The position numbers were made by a program, and so were the translations under genes. Below the pieces are notes generated by a model, which was given only the letters and a program-made list of their open reading frames with translations, made no database searches and was not told the DNA's origin. 64,000 bases of DNA from contig OY730477.1 of assembly GCA_963422745.1 (NCBI GenBank), forward strand, positions 2,356,001 to 2,420,000, in the 5' to 3' direction. Positions within the stretch are counted from its first letter, which is position 1. Each line of letters starts with the position of its first letter. This DNA comes from G963422745 sp963422745. GTDB taxonomy: Bacteria > Actinomycetota > Acidimicrobiia > Acidimicrobiales > Aldehydirespiratoraceae. Shown one piece after another: positions 54,453-63,232 of this stretch.

Positions 54453-55541
54453 ATGAGTGTCGGATCCGCGATTTCGCTGTTCTCCGGTGCCGGAGGCCTC
54501 GACCTCGGGGTCGAGGCTGCGGGCTTCTCGACGCTCGCGGCCGTCGAGTGGGACGAGGATGCCGCTGACACGATGGAGAAGAACGCACCTGCGTACTTCC
54601 CTGAGCTGCAAGAGGTGGTGAGGGGCGACCTGTTCCCGCTGGGCGCCGCCCAGTCGACAGGTCTCTCGACGCGGGACATCCTCCGCGCCGCAGGCCTCGC
54701 GAGCCGTGAGCGACCTGATCTGCTGGTGGGTGGGCCGCCATGCGTGGCGTTCTCGAAATCCGGCTTCTGGCTCAAATGGAAGCGCGACGGCGTAGACCCT
54801 GCTGCGAGTCTGCTGCAGTCGTACACCCGGGTGCTTGCCGAAGCCCGACCTCGCTTCTTCATCCTTGAGAACGTCTACGCACTGACGTTCAACAACAAGG
54901 CAAGTCGACCTGCCTTCAACCGGCTGCTCAGGGAGATCGAAGAAGCGGGATACAGGTGCCGCTGGGAGGTGCTCAATGCCGCTGACTACGACGTACCCCA
55001 GGCCAGGCCCCGTCTCTTCATCATTGGGAGCCGCCAGAAGGAGCGGCTTCCTCAGCTGCCTTTGCCGACCCACTTCGGTCAGTGGGAGCGCCGAAAGAGC
55101 GTTGGAGGTGGCGTTGCTCATGTCACAACAGGTGATGTTCTCGAGGGCCTGGTCACTGAGCCCGAGCGAGAAGAGGTCGTCGGAGGGTCATGGGGTCATC
55201 TACTCCCGGAGATCCCGCCTGGGGATAACTACCTCCACTTCACCGCCGAACGAGGCCATCCCGAGCCGATCTTCAAATGGCGCTCGCGGTACTGGTCGTT
55301 TCTCTTGAAGCTCAACCCCTACAAGCCCTCGCCAACGATCCAGGCCCAACCAGGTCCGAACGTCGGGCCGTTCCACTGGGAGAACCGGCGTTTGCGGGTG
55401 CCTGAGCTACGGCGGCTCTTCACCTTTCCTGACGATTTCACATTCGTAGGCCGACGGGCGTCAGTTCAGGCCCAACTCGGGAACTCGGTACCGCCTCTCT
55501 TAGCCCAACAAGTGGCTGAGCAGGTTGCTGGCTGCTGCTGA
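54453..55541 (+). CDS. DNA (cytosine-5) methyltransferase
   Basis: The 362-residue protein has motif I SLFSGAGGLDLG, motif IV GGPPCVAFS with the catalytic Cys, motif VI ENVYAL, motif VIII QARPRLFIIG and motif X QLGNSVPPLLAQ. ATG 54453 is chosen because the longer frame from 54231 starts with TTG inside repeat DNA. The variable region between VIII and IX is short. It protects DNA against the endonuclease-like gene that follows. Confidence 0.92.
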   Translation: MSVGSAISLFSGAGGLDLGVEAAGFSTLAAVEWDEDAADTMEKNAPAYFPELQEVVRGDLFPLGAAQSTGLSTRDILRAAGLASRERPDLLVGGPPCVAFSKSGFWLKWKRDGVDPAASLLQSYTRVLAEARPRFFILENVYALTFNNKASRPAFNRLLREIEEAGYRCRWEVLNAADYDVPQARPRLFIIGSRQKERLPQLPLPTHFGQWERRKSVGGGVAHVTTGDVLEGLVTEPEREEVVGGSWGHLLPEIPPGDNYLHFTAERGHPEPIFKWRSRYWSFLLKLNPYKPSPTIQAQPGPNVGPFHWENRRLRVPELRRLFTFPDDFTFVGRRASVQAQLGNSVPPLLAQQVAEQVAGCC

Positions 55542-55569
55542 TGACAGCAGTGAGCGCCGCCGGGCAGCC

Positions 55570-56760
55570 GTGACCGAACTCGCAGGGCGCAGCTACATCC
55601 CGAAGCTCTACCGAATCTCCCGTTCCCGGGCCGCCGTCGTGGACCTTCTCTGCGACGCGATCGTTGCGAGCGGAGGGCGGCTCGTCTCGTGCACCTTCCC
55701 GGGTCAGCTGGTGACACCGATCTTCCTAGGCGCCGAGGACGACGAAGGACATCGCTACGGGTTGCTGGCCTATCCCTTCACGACGACCCGCCGAGTCACC
55801 AAGAACCGACCGCTCGCTGAGCATAGGTTCCAGATCCGATTCGGGGATCCCAAGCGGGTGCGAGAAGAGGCGAATCCGCTGGCGCACGATCCGGCTGGCG
55901 TGGACGTCACGCTTGTGCTGGCCGTAGATCCCGAACTCAAGGTCTTGGTCGGCCTGGACCCCCTCGTGTACGCGGAACTCCCAATGGGGATCTCGGGCTA
56001 CTACCGAGATGAGAACGCCGAAGCGGTCCTTACGGACGGGTGGTCCGTTTGGGCCAGGGAGAAGACCAGACCGCGAACGGTTCAGGGCGAGGGCTGGGAA
56101 GGAGGCGAGGGCTGGGAAGGAATGGAGTCGATGGTCGGCTTCACTCCCGATCGGCTCCTTGACTACGCACGATTCGAGGCATTGGCCACAAGCCTCGGTC
56201 TCGACAGCGGCCTCCGACTCGCCCTGGCAGACCAGTTCGCCACCGGCAGAATCGGCCGACACGACCTGGAGAGTCTGTTCGGGATCGACGCGGCAACGAT
56301 CCTCGACATCGTCGAATCGAACTTCCGGCTGGGCGTGGCAGTCCGCGGAAGTGTTGCAGAACACCATCTTGAGAGAACGCTCCGGGAGGATCCCGCTGTC
56401 GCTGGCTGCGCGCCGATCGACGAGGACGGCATGCCGGATTTTCGAGTCGAGACTCATGAGGGCAACGACTTCACCATCGAGTGCAAGAACGCCCTGCGTG
56501 AGACCTACAGAGACGGCGACGCCAAGGTCGAGACCCAGAAGACGCGGGACTCGGGCGCAGGACAAAAGTACCAATTCGATGCGTTCGACATCATCGCTGC
56601 CTGCATGTTCTCCGTGACTGGACATTGGACGTTCCGGTTCAAGTGGGCAAGTGACCTCGTGTCATGGCGCAAGGACCCCGTGAGGATCGGCGCGATCCAG
56701 CGCATCGACGACTCCTGGTTCAGTTCGCTGAGCGAGCTGCTCAGCTCTCGGGCAGGGTAG
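55570..56760 (+). CDS. PD-(D/E)xK endonuclease-like partner of the m5C methyltransferase
   Basis: The protein of about 396 residues has a C-terminal PD-(D/E)xK pattern: GMPDFRVE, then DFTIECKN 14 residues on. The N-terminal part (RSYIPKLYRISRSRAAVVDLL ... VTKNRPLAEHRFQIRFGD) may recognise DNA. A Gly-rich GEGWEGGEGWEG linker arises from a short DNA duplication. GTG 55570 or TTG 55525 could start it; the latter overlaps the methylase. A truncated second copy lies at 59296-60070. I do not recognise the restriction family. Confidence 0.7.
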   Translation: MTELAGRSYIPKLYRISRSRAAVVDLLCDAIVASGGRLVSCTFPGQLVTPIFLGAEDDEGHRYGLLAYPFTTTRRVTKNRPLAEHRFQIRFGDPKRVREEANPLAHDPAGVDVTLVLAVDPELKVLVGLDPLVYAELPMGISGYYRDENAEAVLTDGWSVWAREKTRPRTVQGEGWEGGEGWEGMESMVGFTPDRLLDYARFEALATSLGLDSGLRLALADQFATGRIGRHDLESLFGIDAATILDIVESNFRLGVAVRGSVAEHHLERTLREDPAVAGCAPIDEDGMPDFRVETHEGNDFTIECKNALRETYRDGDAKVETQKTRDSGAGQKYQFDAFDIIAACMFSVTGHWTFRFKWASDLVSWRKDPVRIGAIQRIDDSWFSSLSELLSSRAG

Positions 56761-57392
56761 AACGTCCCATCCGACACCTCGTCCCGAGCGAACTGCCTCC
56801 CAGCTCGGTCGCGAGCCGCGCCAACGAAGCGAGCACGCAATGCCAACAACCGATCTCGCCCGCTCTCACGGCGATTCGCCGACAAGCACCGCCCAGCTGG
56901 TCATCACCATCGCCGAAGACCCTCTCCGGGTCCGGCACCGTTTCCCGATCTCGCCACGAACCAATGTCAGGGATTTACTACGCGGACCCCTCTGAAGCAT
57001 TCGGTCAGCACGCTCGTCCATCTCCGGCGGCTCGCACTGGCATGGCCCATGACCGAAGAGGAGAACCGAGAGGTGGTGCTGAACCTCACCAAGCTGGTCA
57101 CTCGGCTGTCGGCCAAGCCTCACCCGAAAACCGCCGCCGGGTGTATGAGACAGCCCAGCTTGAGGTCCGCCAAGACCACGACAACTGCCGAGCCGGACTC
57201 TCGGTCACGCCGAGGGGTTAGCGATTGGTGTCAGAGCCGCCTGAAACCCAAAGCACACGCGCACCTTGGACGACCGGGGTCCTCACCGCGTGACCTGGCG
57301 CGCCTAGTCACAGGCTCACGCCCAAGGCTCGGGCACCCACGGGTGACTACGACTCCATCAAATGATATCATCAGCTATCACTGGTGGTGGTC
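56761..57392. other. 632-base gap before a VapBC module
   Basis: Contains CGCCACGAACCAATGTCAGG (also near 53708), suggesting that it is part of the duplicated DNA. No gene is supported; frames at 56664-57221 and 57049-57396 have no recognisable product. Confidence 0.5.
57362..57371. promoter_or_regulatory. Palindromic operator candidate for VapBC
   Basis: ATGATATCAT is a perfect palindrome 21 bases before the VapB start and overlaps a TATCAT -10-like element. Confidence 0.5.
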
Positions 57393-57614
57393 ATGACCGA
57401 CATCCTGATCCGAGACGTCTCAGACGAGGTCCTCGCCGCAATCGACGCGAAAGCAAAGCGAGTGGGACTCTCGCGCAGCGAGTACCTCCGTCGAACACTG
57501 GAGCGCGAACGTTCGATCAACGCTGGCCGGGTCGGCCTTGACCAGCTCCGCCAGGTCGCTCTGCTCGCTGAAGACCTTGACGACCCCGACATCATGTCCG
57601 GTGCATGGTCGTGA
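57393..57614 (+). CDS. vapB: VapB-type ribbon-helix-helix antitoxin
   Basis: The 73-residue protein begins MTDILIRDVSDEVLAAIDAK and has GLSRSEYLRRTL, the standard RHH-plus-linker pattern, and a toxin-binding tail DDPDIMSGAWS. Its stop overlaps the toxin start by ten bases. Confidence 0.9.
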   Translation: MTDILIRDVSDEVLAAIDAKAKRVGLSRSEYLRRTLERERSINAGRVGLDQLRQVALLAEDLDDPDIMSGAWS

Positions 57615-58018
57615 CGACTTGGCTCATAGACAAGTCCGCAATCAACCGACTCCACCTCGCTCAGGACGCAAACGAATGGGCACAACGGATTGAACGGGGC
57701 CTGATCCGCATCAGCACCGTGACCCGGCTCGAGGTGGGCTACTCAGCTCGAGCCGCCACCGATCACGGCAAACTCGTTTCTGACCCGCCGCTTGCATTGA
57801 TGCCCGTGGAATACCTGACTCCCAAGATCGAGGACCGCGCGGTCGAGATCCAATCGGTTCTGGCCGCTCGCGGCCAGCATCGAGCTCCATCGATTCCTGA
57901 CCTGCTCATTGCCGCCACCGCCGAACTCACCGAACTGACCGTGCTGCATGTCGACAAGGACTTCGCGCTGATCGCGGAAATAACCGGCCAAGCAGTCGAA
58001 CGCCTAGACGCTGCCTGA
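57605..58018 (+). CDS. vapC: VapC-type PIN-domain toxin, intact
   Basis: The 137-residue protein has all PIN acids in place: D in TTWLIDKSAI, E in TRLEVGYSA, D in IPDLLIAATAEL and D in VLHVDKDFALI. It is a metal-dependent RNase by family. Complete module with the VapB gene upstream. Confidence 0.9.
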   Translation: MVVTTWLIDKSAINRLHLAQDANEWAQRIERGLIRISTVTRLEVGYSARAATDHGKLVSDPPLALMPVEYLTPKIEDRAVEIQSVLAARGQHRAPSIPDLLIAATAELTELTVLHVDKDFALIAEITGQAVERLDAA

Positions 58019-58100
58019 CGTCGACCAGCACCGCCCTGTAATGCAAACACCCGGGTGGCGGCCAGCGGGTTGGTGCCGCTCGTTGCGTTCTCATTAGAAC

Positions 58101-58380
58101 TCAAGAACCAGCGGCGGGCGCTGCTCGGTCCACGAGAAGGTCCTTGTCGCCGATGACGATGTTGTCGGCGCCATGGCCGAGCGAGGTCGACCGCGAGCGA
58201 AGGCGATGAGGTGGTCGTCATCGACGTCACGAGTGGTCGACTCGACCTCAGACGGATGCGGGACGACATCGGCAAGAACGCGAAGCGTTTCGACGTAGCA
58301 TTCGGCGACGTTGAGGGCGATCCATTTGCGTATCCTCGGCCGCTGGGTGATGGCGTCACCACCTCGTCGATGAGCGCCGA
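58101..58380 (-). pseudogene. Remnant of a second-type PIN toxin (COG1569-like)
   Basis: On the minus strand one frame reads RKWIALNVAECYVETLRVLAD and TTRDVDDDHLIAFAR. A shifted frame continues HGADNIVIGDKDLLVDRAA and stops at 58101. DDxLIAxAR...ADxIVxGDxDLL is the C-terminal half of COG1569-type PIN toxins. Front end and partner antitoxin are gone. Plus-strand frames here have no merit. Confidence 0.6.
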
Positions 58381-58552
58381 TAAGCGCCGGGACAAAGATG
58401 ATCAGCTGGCAGCTCGCTGGCCATAATCACACCCATGGCGAGTGTGTCCGAGGCGAGTACAACCCCGACTACACGCGGACCATGGCGCTCAGAGCCGGTC
58501 GCTGCCCGCGTTTCGCCTGACCGCAGGTCCACAGCCACGCTCACCCGTTTTT

Positions 58553-58568
58553 TGGCAAAGATTTGCCA
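58553..58568. promoter_or_regulatory. Inverted-repeat operator candidate for ParD
   Basis: TGGCAAAGATTTGCCA has 7-bp arms (TGGCAAA/TTTGCCA) and lies 21 bases before the ParD start. Confidence 0.55.
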
Positions 58569-58589
58569 TGAGCAGTTAGCCTTGACGAT

Positions 58590-58805
58590 ATGGGCATGAT
58601 GAACGTCTCGATCCCCGACAATCTCAAGAGCTTCGTCGACAGCCAAGTCAGCGAAGGCGGCTACAGATCGACCAGCGAGTACGTCCGCGACCTGATCCGA
58701 CGCGACCAGGACCGCCGCCAACTGAGAGCCGCCCTCATCGAAGGGGCCCGCTCCCCCATAGCCACCACAGCCGACGCCGCCTACTTCGCCTCACTACGAG
58801 ATTGA
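58590..58805 (+). CDS. parD: ParD-type antitoxin
   Basis: The 71-residue RHH protein has MNVSIPDNLKSFVDSQVSEGGYRSTSEYVRDLIRRD, diagnostic of the CC2985/ParD family, and a C-terminal tail ending AAYFASLRD. Starts at 58590, 58596 and 58599 are possible. It overlaps the toxin frame by four bases. Confidence 0.9.
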   Translation: MGMMNVSIPDNLKSFVDSQVSEGGYRSTSEYVRDLIRRDQDRRQLRAALIEGARSPIATTADAAYFASLRD

Positions 58806-59171
58806 GCCCACGCCAAAGCCTGACCCTGAAGCTCAGCAACATGCACGCTCGTCTCCGAGCCGTCGCCGCCGCTGATGTTGACGCCGCCATCGACCCCTAC
58901 CAAAACAACGCCAGCCCCGAGATCGCCGTTGACTTCATCAACGACCTCGAAGCCGCGATCTCCCACCTGACCCGATACCCCGTCAGCGGCTCTCTCCGGT
59001 TCGGCTACGAACTCGAGATACCAGACCTGCACAGCTAGTCTCCTCACCAAGTTCCCCTACCTGATCTTCTACCTACCCGACGAAGACCACCTCGACATCT
59101 GGCGCATCCTTCACACCAAACGCGACATCCCCGCCCACATCCAACCAGACAACAGCACCCCCGAAGACTGA
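58802..59171 (+). pseudogene. parE: ParE-type toxin with stop codon and frameshift
   Basis: The first frame encodes the helical hairpin (DFINDLEAAISHLTRYPVSG) and IPDLHS, then TAG at 59036-59038. One frame over, LTKFPYLIFYLPDEDHLDIW and RILHTKRDIPAHIQPD complete a ParE fold to 59171. Relatives have Trp at the TAG site (TGG to TAG) and one base is in excess next to it. The truncated product lacks the C-terminal strands, so the toxin should be dead while ParD is intact. Confidence 0.78.
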
Positions 59172-59295
59172 ACGACACAACCAGCAGGACTCGGCCAAAA
59201 CCCCATCCCCAGCCAACGTCGCACGGTGCGTGAAACCCTGTGGGTGCCCGAAACCCTGTCGTGGCCGCTGACCAGGGCGTATACCCGCCACCCTG

Positions 59296-60070
59296 GTCTA
59301 CCACATCTCCCGTTCCCGGAGCACGGTCGTCAACCTCCTCTGCGACACGGTCGCGGTAGGCGGAGGGCGGCTCGTCTCGTGCACCTTCCCGGGTCAGCTG
59401 GTGGCCCCGATCTTCCTGGGTGCCGAGGATGACGACGGCCACCACTACGGGTTACTGGCCTATCCCTTCACGACGACCCGCCGAGTCACCAAGAACCGAC
59501 CGCTCGCTGAGCATAGGTTCCAGATCCGATTCGGAGAACCCAAGCGGGTGCGAGAAGAAGCGATCCGCTGGCGCACATCCCGGCTGGCGTGGATGTCACG
59601 CTTGTGCTGGCCGTAGATCCCGAACTCAAGGTCTTGGTCGGCCTGGATCCCCTCGTGTTACACCGAGTTCCCCATGAGAATCTCGAGCTACTATCAAGAT
59701 GAGAACGCCGAAGCGGTCCTCAAGAACGGGTGGGCCGGTCTGAGGCATGCCTGGCTTTCGAGTCCAGACTCACGACGTCAATGAATTCACGATCGAGTGC
59801 AGCACTGCCCTGCGCGAGACCTACAAGGATGGCGACGCGAAGATGGAGACACAGAAGACGCGGGACTCGGGCGCAGGCCGGAAGTACCCGTTAGACGCGT
59901 TTGACATCGTCGCTATGTGCATGTTCTCCGTGACTGGGCGTTGGACGTTCCGGTTCAAGTGGGCGAGTGACCCTCTGCCGTGGCGCAAGGACTCCGAGAG
60001 GATCGGCGCGATCCAGCGCATCGACGACTCTTGGTCCAATTCTCGAAGCGAACTCCTCAGCTTTTCGGGC
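59296..60070 (+). pseudogene. Truncated, internally deleted copy of the PD-(D/E)xK gene
   Basis: Bases 59296-59730 match 55606-56043, and 59735-60070 match about 56422-56750. The intervening 380 bases are deleted. Several frameshifts occur (for example near 59565 and 59660), and the methyltransferase partner is absent. The ECK of the active site has become ECS (EFTIECS), so the catalytic Lys is lost as well. Confidence 0.85.
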
Positions 60071-60119
60071 TACGTAGAACGAGCCGCCCATGTAGCACAC
60101 CCGTGGTAGAATTCAGCTC

Positions 60120-60347
60120 ATGAGCACCACGACGGTCCGACTCAACGACGAAGACGAAGCCCTCCTCGACATGCTCGCACCTAAGTACGGAGGGCGCTCC
60201 AGCGCGATCCGCCAAGCCCTCCGCACTCTCGCAACCGACCATAAACGCCAAAACGCCCTCAGCGCGTTCCTCGCCGAATGGGACACCGAAGAAGGCCCGA
60301 TCGATGAGCAAGACATCGCAGCGATGGCCGAACGATACGGCCTGTGA
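60120..60347 (+). CDS. RHH-type antitoxin of a PIN module
   Basis: The 75-residue protein begins MSTTTVRLNDEDEALLDMLA and has GGRSSAIRQALRTLA, a ribbon-helix-helix, and a tail DEQDIAAMAERYGL. TAGAAT at 60107-60112 ends eight bases before the ATG, so the transcript is probably leaderless. Overlaps the toxin start by four bases (GTGA). Confidence 0.85.
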   Translation: MSTTTVRLNDEDEALLDMLAPKYGGRSSAIRQALRTLATDHKRQNALSAFLAEWDTEEGPIDEQDIAAMAERYGL

Positions 60348-60718
60348 TACTCGACGCCGGGTTCCTCATCTCCATCGATCGAAACGAGCGCACCGCCCAC
60401 GCCTTCCTGACTACTGCCAGCAGATCCGAAACGGCTCTCCACACCACCGACCCCGTTGTGGCCCAGGTTTGGCGTAACGGCTCCCGACAAGCCCGACTGG
60501 CGGCCCTCCTCCAGACCATCACGATCCACCCACTCAACGACGGCCGCCCAGTCGGACAGCTTCTCGCCCAAACCAAAACATCAGACGTCATCGACGCCCA
60601 CTTGGTGATCACCGCCGTTCGTCTCAACGACGACATCCTCACCGGCGACCCAGACGACCTCACCACGCTCAGCGCCGTACTGGGCCCCGCATCCCCCACC
60701 ATCCACCCATGGCCATGA
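60344..60718 (+). CDS. PIN-domain toxin, intact
   Basis: The 124-residue protein with GTG start has the PIN pattern LDAGFLISIDRNER with the first Asp, VVAQVWRNGSRQARLA, DVIDAHLVITA and ILTGDPDDL with the late Asp residues. It belongs to a PIN subgroup in which the second acid is replaced by the VWR segment. Complete with its antitoxin. Confidence 0.82.
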   Translation: MILDAGFLISIDRNERTAHAFLTTASRSETALHTTDPVVAQVWRNGSRQARLAALLQTITIHPLNDGRPVGQLLAQTKTSDVIDAHLVITAVRLNDDILTGDPDDLTTLSAVLGPASPTIHPWP

Positions 60719-60755
60719 AACCACATTTCGCCACACCCTGAACCGCACGGTTCGC

Positions 60756-60873
60756 CGCACTCCTCCTTGACGACCCACCCGAAGCGATCGTCTACCTACC
60801 CCTGATCCCTATCGCGCTACTGATAGCGACAGGCATCTACCTGCTCGCACTGCCGTACCGCAGCCGAGCCTGA
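60756..60873 (+). other. Short membrane-helix frame without a start
   Basis: One frame encodes VYLPLIPIALLIATGIYLLA and PYRSRA then stop, preceded by FAALLLDDPPE. No start codon is present, so this may be the tail of a lost membrane protein or chance. Confidence 0.2.
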
Positions 60874-60951
60874 AAGCGGCAACACAACCCAGCCACCTCC
60901 ACCGGGCCCCGCGCGAAGGAGACAAGTCGAGTCGAGCCCGGTCAAGGAACC

Positions 60952-61430
60952 ATGATTACGGCTGAGTTTGTCCGCGAACGGATCGAGGGCGCACCGCTGC
61001 GTTCGTTTGTCGAGACCGCTGATCTGCCTGGGCCTCGTCGCGCCGTTGAGTGTCAGTTGTCGCGGCTCATCGCTAAGGGCGACGTCGCCAGGGTCCGCAG
61101 GGGCCTGTACTGGAAGAGGCCACGCACCCCCGGTAGGCACGCCACTGCCTTAGGCCTTCGATGTTGACATGGCGATCCGGCCCCGGGTCGGGACCGGCAA
61201 GTGTGTCCGCAGCCCGTTCTCGGACTGACGACACAGGTTCCTGCTGTCGAGACGATCGCTGTTGCCGGGCGGGCTCCTGCGCCTGTAGCCGGGGTTCAGT
61301 AAGCCGGTCGATCTAGTGACGCATCCTCGGTCTCGAGCCCATCGAGGTTGCCGTCGTTGAGGTGCTTCGCGATGGGCCCACCGCCATCGAGGTCCCATGG
61401 ACGGACTTCGTATCGCCGTCCACCAATCAT
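60952..61430 (+). pseudogene. Decayed copy of the AbiEi-like gene at 44271
   Basis: The sequence follows 44271-44745 with about 90 percent identity by eye but carries several one- and two-base deletions from 61130 on. The first 71 residues (MITAEFVRERIEGAPLRSF ...) are still open. The toxin partner is absent. From 61430 to 61558 nothing is recognised. Confidence 0.85.
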
Positions 61431-61558
61431 GCTACCCGAGTGACCGAACATTTGTTCGAGTGTCGGAGGGCGTCTTGTACCGTAACTCACAGACCGAGAG
61501 TGGATGGACCAAGCTACCGATCGGTGCTTGAGCGGCAGCTCAGATCAACGAGAGGTCC

Positions 61559-62549
61559 CTACCCTGAATCGGGCTCCGCACAGAGCCGCTTGGCCGCGAG
61601 CTGAACAGCAGTCTCGTGCGCTTCCCGTGTCGGGGACGCCAAGCCAATACCCGGCCGCAGCACGGCGGAGCCCAGGCAACAGAGACCCGTCTTCCGGCCA
61701 GCCGAGTACCGTGCTCCGAGGTGAGTCGAGGTAGCCAACAGCTCGTCAGCACATCGAGCGGACAGTTGTGTACACGCGATGTGGACATCGCGGCCAGCAC
61801 GCCGAATCGAGCTGACGATCTCCGGTCGAGGGGTCCCATGAAGCCCGCGTCCGATGGAAAAGACCACAGTCCTAGGCTTGACAGCCTCAAGAAGGTCGAG
61901 AGCGAAACTGCTTCAGCTGGGGCGACTTGCCTGCACCCTCTGGCAATCCACCATGGTGCGGAAACACAAGGACGTCCGCCGACACGTCAACTTCGTTCTC
62001 AGTCAGGTGCTTCAAGCCAGCAACGCCCATGTCGCCGGTGAGAAGCACCAGCTTCTCGCCGTCCAGCACCACCCGTACGACAGCCGACATTGCGTTGGCA
62101 GTCACGGTTCTTCCATCGCTCACCGAGCCGACTCCACCCAAGGCGAGGTCGGGGGGCGGGTAGACGACCTCGAACCTCAGCGATCCTTCGCTCAGCTCCT
62201 CAGTCACCTCAGTCGTCAACTCGACGCGCAGCCGGGTCCCGTTCCGATCGTGCGCGTCCTTCCATGCAACCTTCAGATCGTCCCAAAAGTGACCGCGCTT
62301 GGTCGCATCCGTATTGATCCGGATCTCCTCGACCACGACTGACGGGTCGAGCAGCAGTCCAATGAAGCCACCACAATGGTCGGCGTCGCTGTGCGAAGCT
62401 ACGGCTAGGCGGACACGCTCGTGCCCCTCAAGACGCAACGCGTCGAGCAGATGCTCACGGAGCGGCGCATCCACAACGACCACACGGTCATCATGTGTGA
62501 TGACCGTCGAGTTGCCGTGGCCAACGTCGAGCAGGATCACCTCGTTCAT
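61559..62549 (-). pseudogene. Metallo-beta-lactamase-fold hydrolase (ComEC-like soluble type), one frameshift
   Basis: The frame from ATG 62549 has VILLDVGHGNSTVI, the metal motif SHSDADHCGG, LLTGDMG and VFPHHGG, the series found in ComEC/Rec2-like MBL proteins. It stops at 61887; removing one T from TTT near 61905 gives KQFALDLLEAVKPRTVVFSI and a C-terminal end at 61559, about 329 residues. Its start overlaps the response-regulator stop by four bases, so it is the third gene of a kinase-regulator-hydrolase operon. Possible nuclease, phosphodiesterase or other hydrolase; role inferred as effector. Confidence 0.75.
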
Positions 62550-63232
62550 TCGATTTCCGAGTCATCCGGCACGTCTGGGGCAGGTTGCAAATCATCGAAG
62601 TAGAGATCCGCAATCTCCGCTGCGCCCGTATTGACGACGCCAAGGAACCGGGCGCCCTTCAGACCAGCGAGATCGTCTTGTTCAGCAGCATCCCCGAGGA
62701 TCGCACCAGGTATCGCGATCTTCATGTGGGGATCCCACTGAGGCACCACCACATCAAGCTGCCTTGTGTCTGGGTTGACCCGATCGACTCTCACCAATGC
62801 CCTGTGCGGCTCGCGCTCCCGCGTCGGCGAGTCAAGCAACTCACTGCTGGCGGTGTGTATCGCCGCGGCGAGTCGGTCCCCGTCCAGATCACTTCTGCTG
62901 ACCAACTCAGGAACACCTCGACGGAAACAACGAATCGAGCTATTGGAGTCCGTCATGTATCCGGTGACAAGTACAGCAGGGATGCCTTCCTGGTAGCAGC
63001 GACTGACAATCTCGGCACCTGTGAAGGGTGCACCATCGGCCCACTCGAGATGATGGTCGCTTACGAGTGCTTGAGCGTGTTCTCGAATCTGGCTGAGTGC
63101 TTCATCGACTGAATCCATCGACTCAAGAACGAAGACCCTGAAGCCGGCCGCCTCGACCGCCATCACCGTCATCTCACGATCGTCCTTGTTGTCATCAAGC
63201 ACGGCAACCGTCTCCACGGCGGACTGGTTCAT
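62546..63232 (-). CDS. Response regulator receiver protein without DNA-binding domain
   Basis: The 228-residue protein starts at ATG 63232, overlapping the kinase stop. The receiver domain has VAVLDDNKDDRE (acid pocket), ALVSDHHLEW with the probable phospho-acceptor Asp, and AVLVTGYMTD with the switch Thr. The Lys near the end is replaced or shifted (LVSRSDLDGDRL). The C-terminal 85 residues form a short beta-rich region (LVRVDRVNPDTRQLDVVVPQ ... FLGVVNTGAAEI), not a helix-turn-helix. The signal therefore probably goes to a protein, perhaps the MBL protein encoded next. Confidence 0.82.
   Translation of the reverse strand: MNQSAVETVAVLDDNKDDREMTVMAVEAAGFRVFVLESMDSVDEALSQIREHAQALVSDHHLEWADGAPFTGAEIVSRCYQEGIPAVLVTGYMTDSNSSIRCFRRGVPELVSRSDLDGDRLAAAIHTASSELLDSPTREREPHRALVRVDRVNPDTRQLDVVVPQWDPHMKIAIPGAILGDAAEQDDLAGLKGARFLGVVNTGAAEIADLYFDDLQPAPDVPDDSEIE

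Noticed and set aside
58211..58426. 71-residue plus-strand frame
   Set aside because: The minus strand of the same DNA encodes recognisable PIN-domain motifs in two frames, so the plus frame is a shadow.
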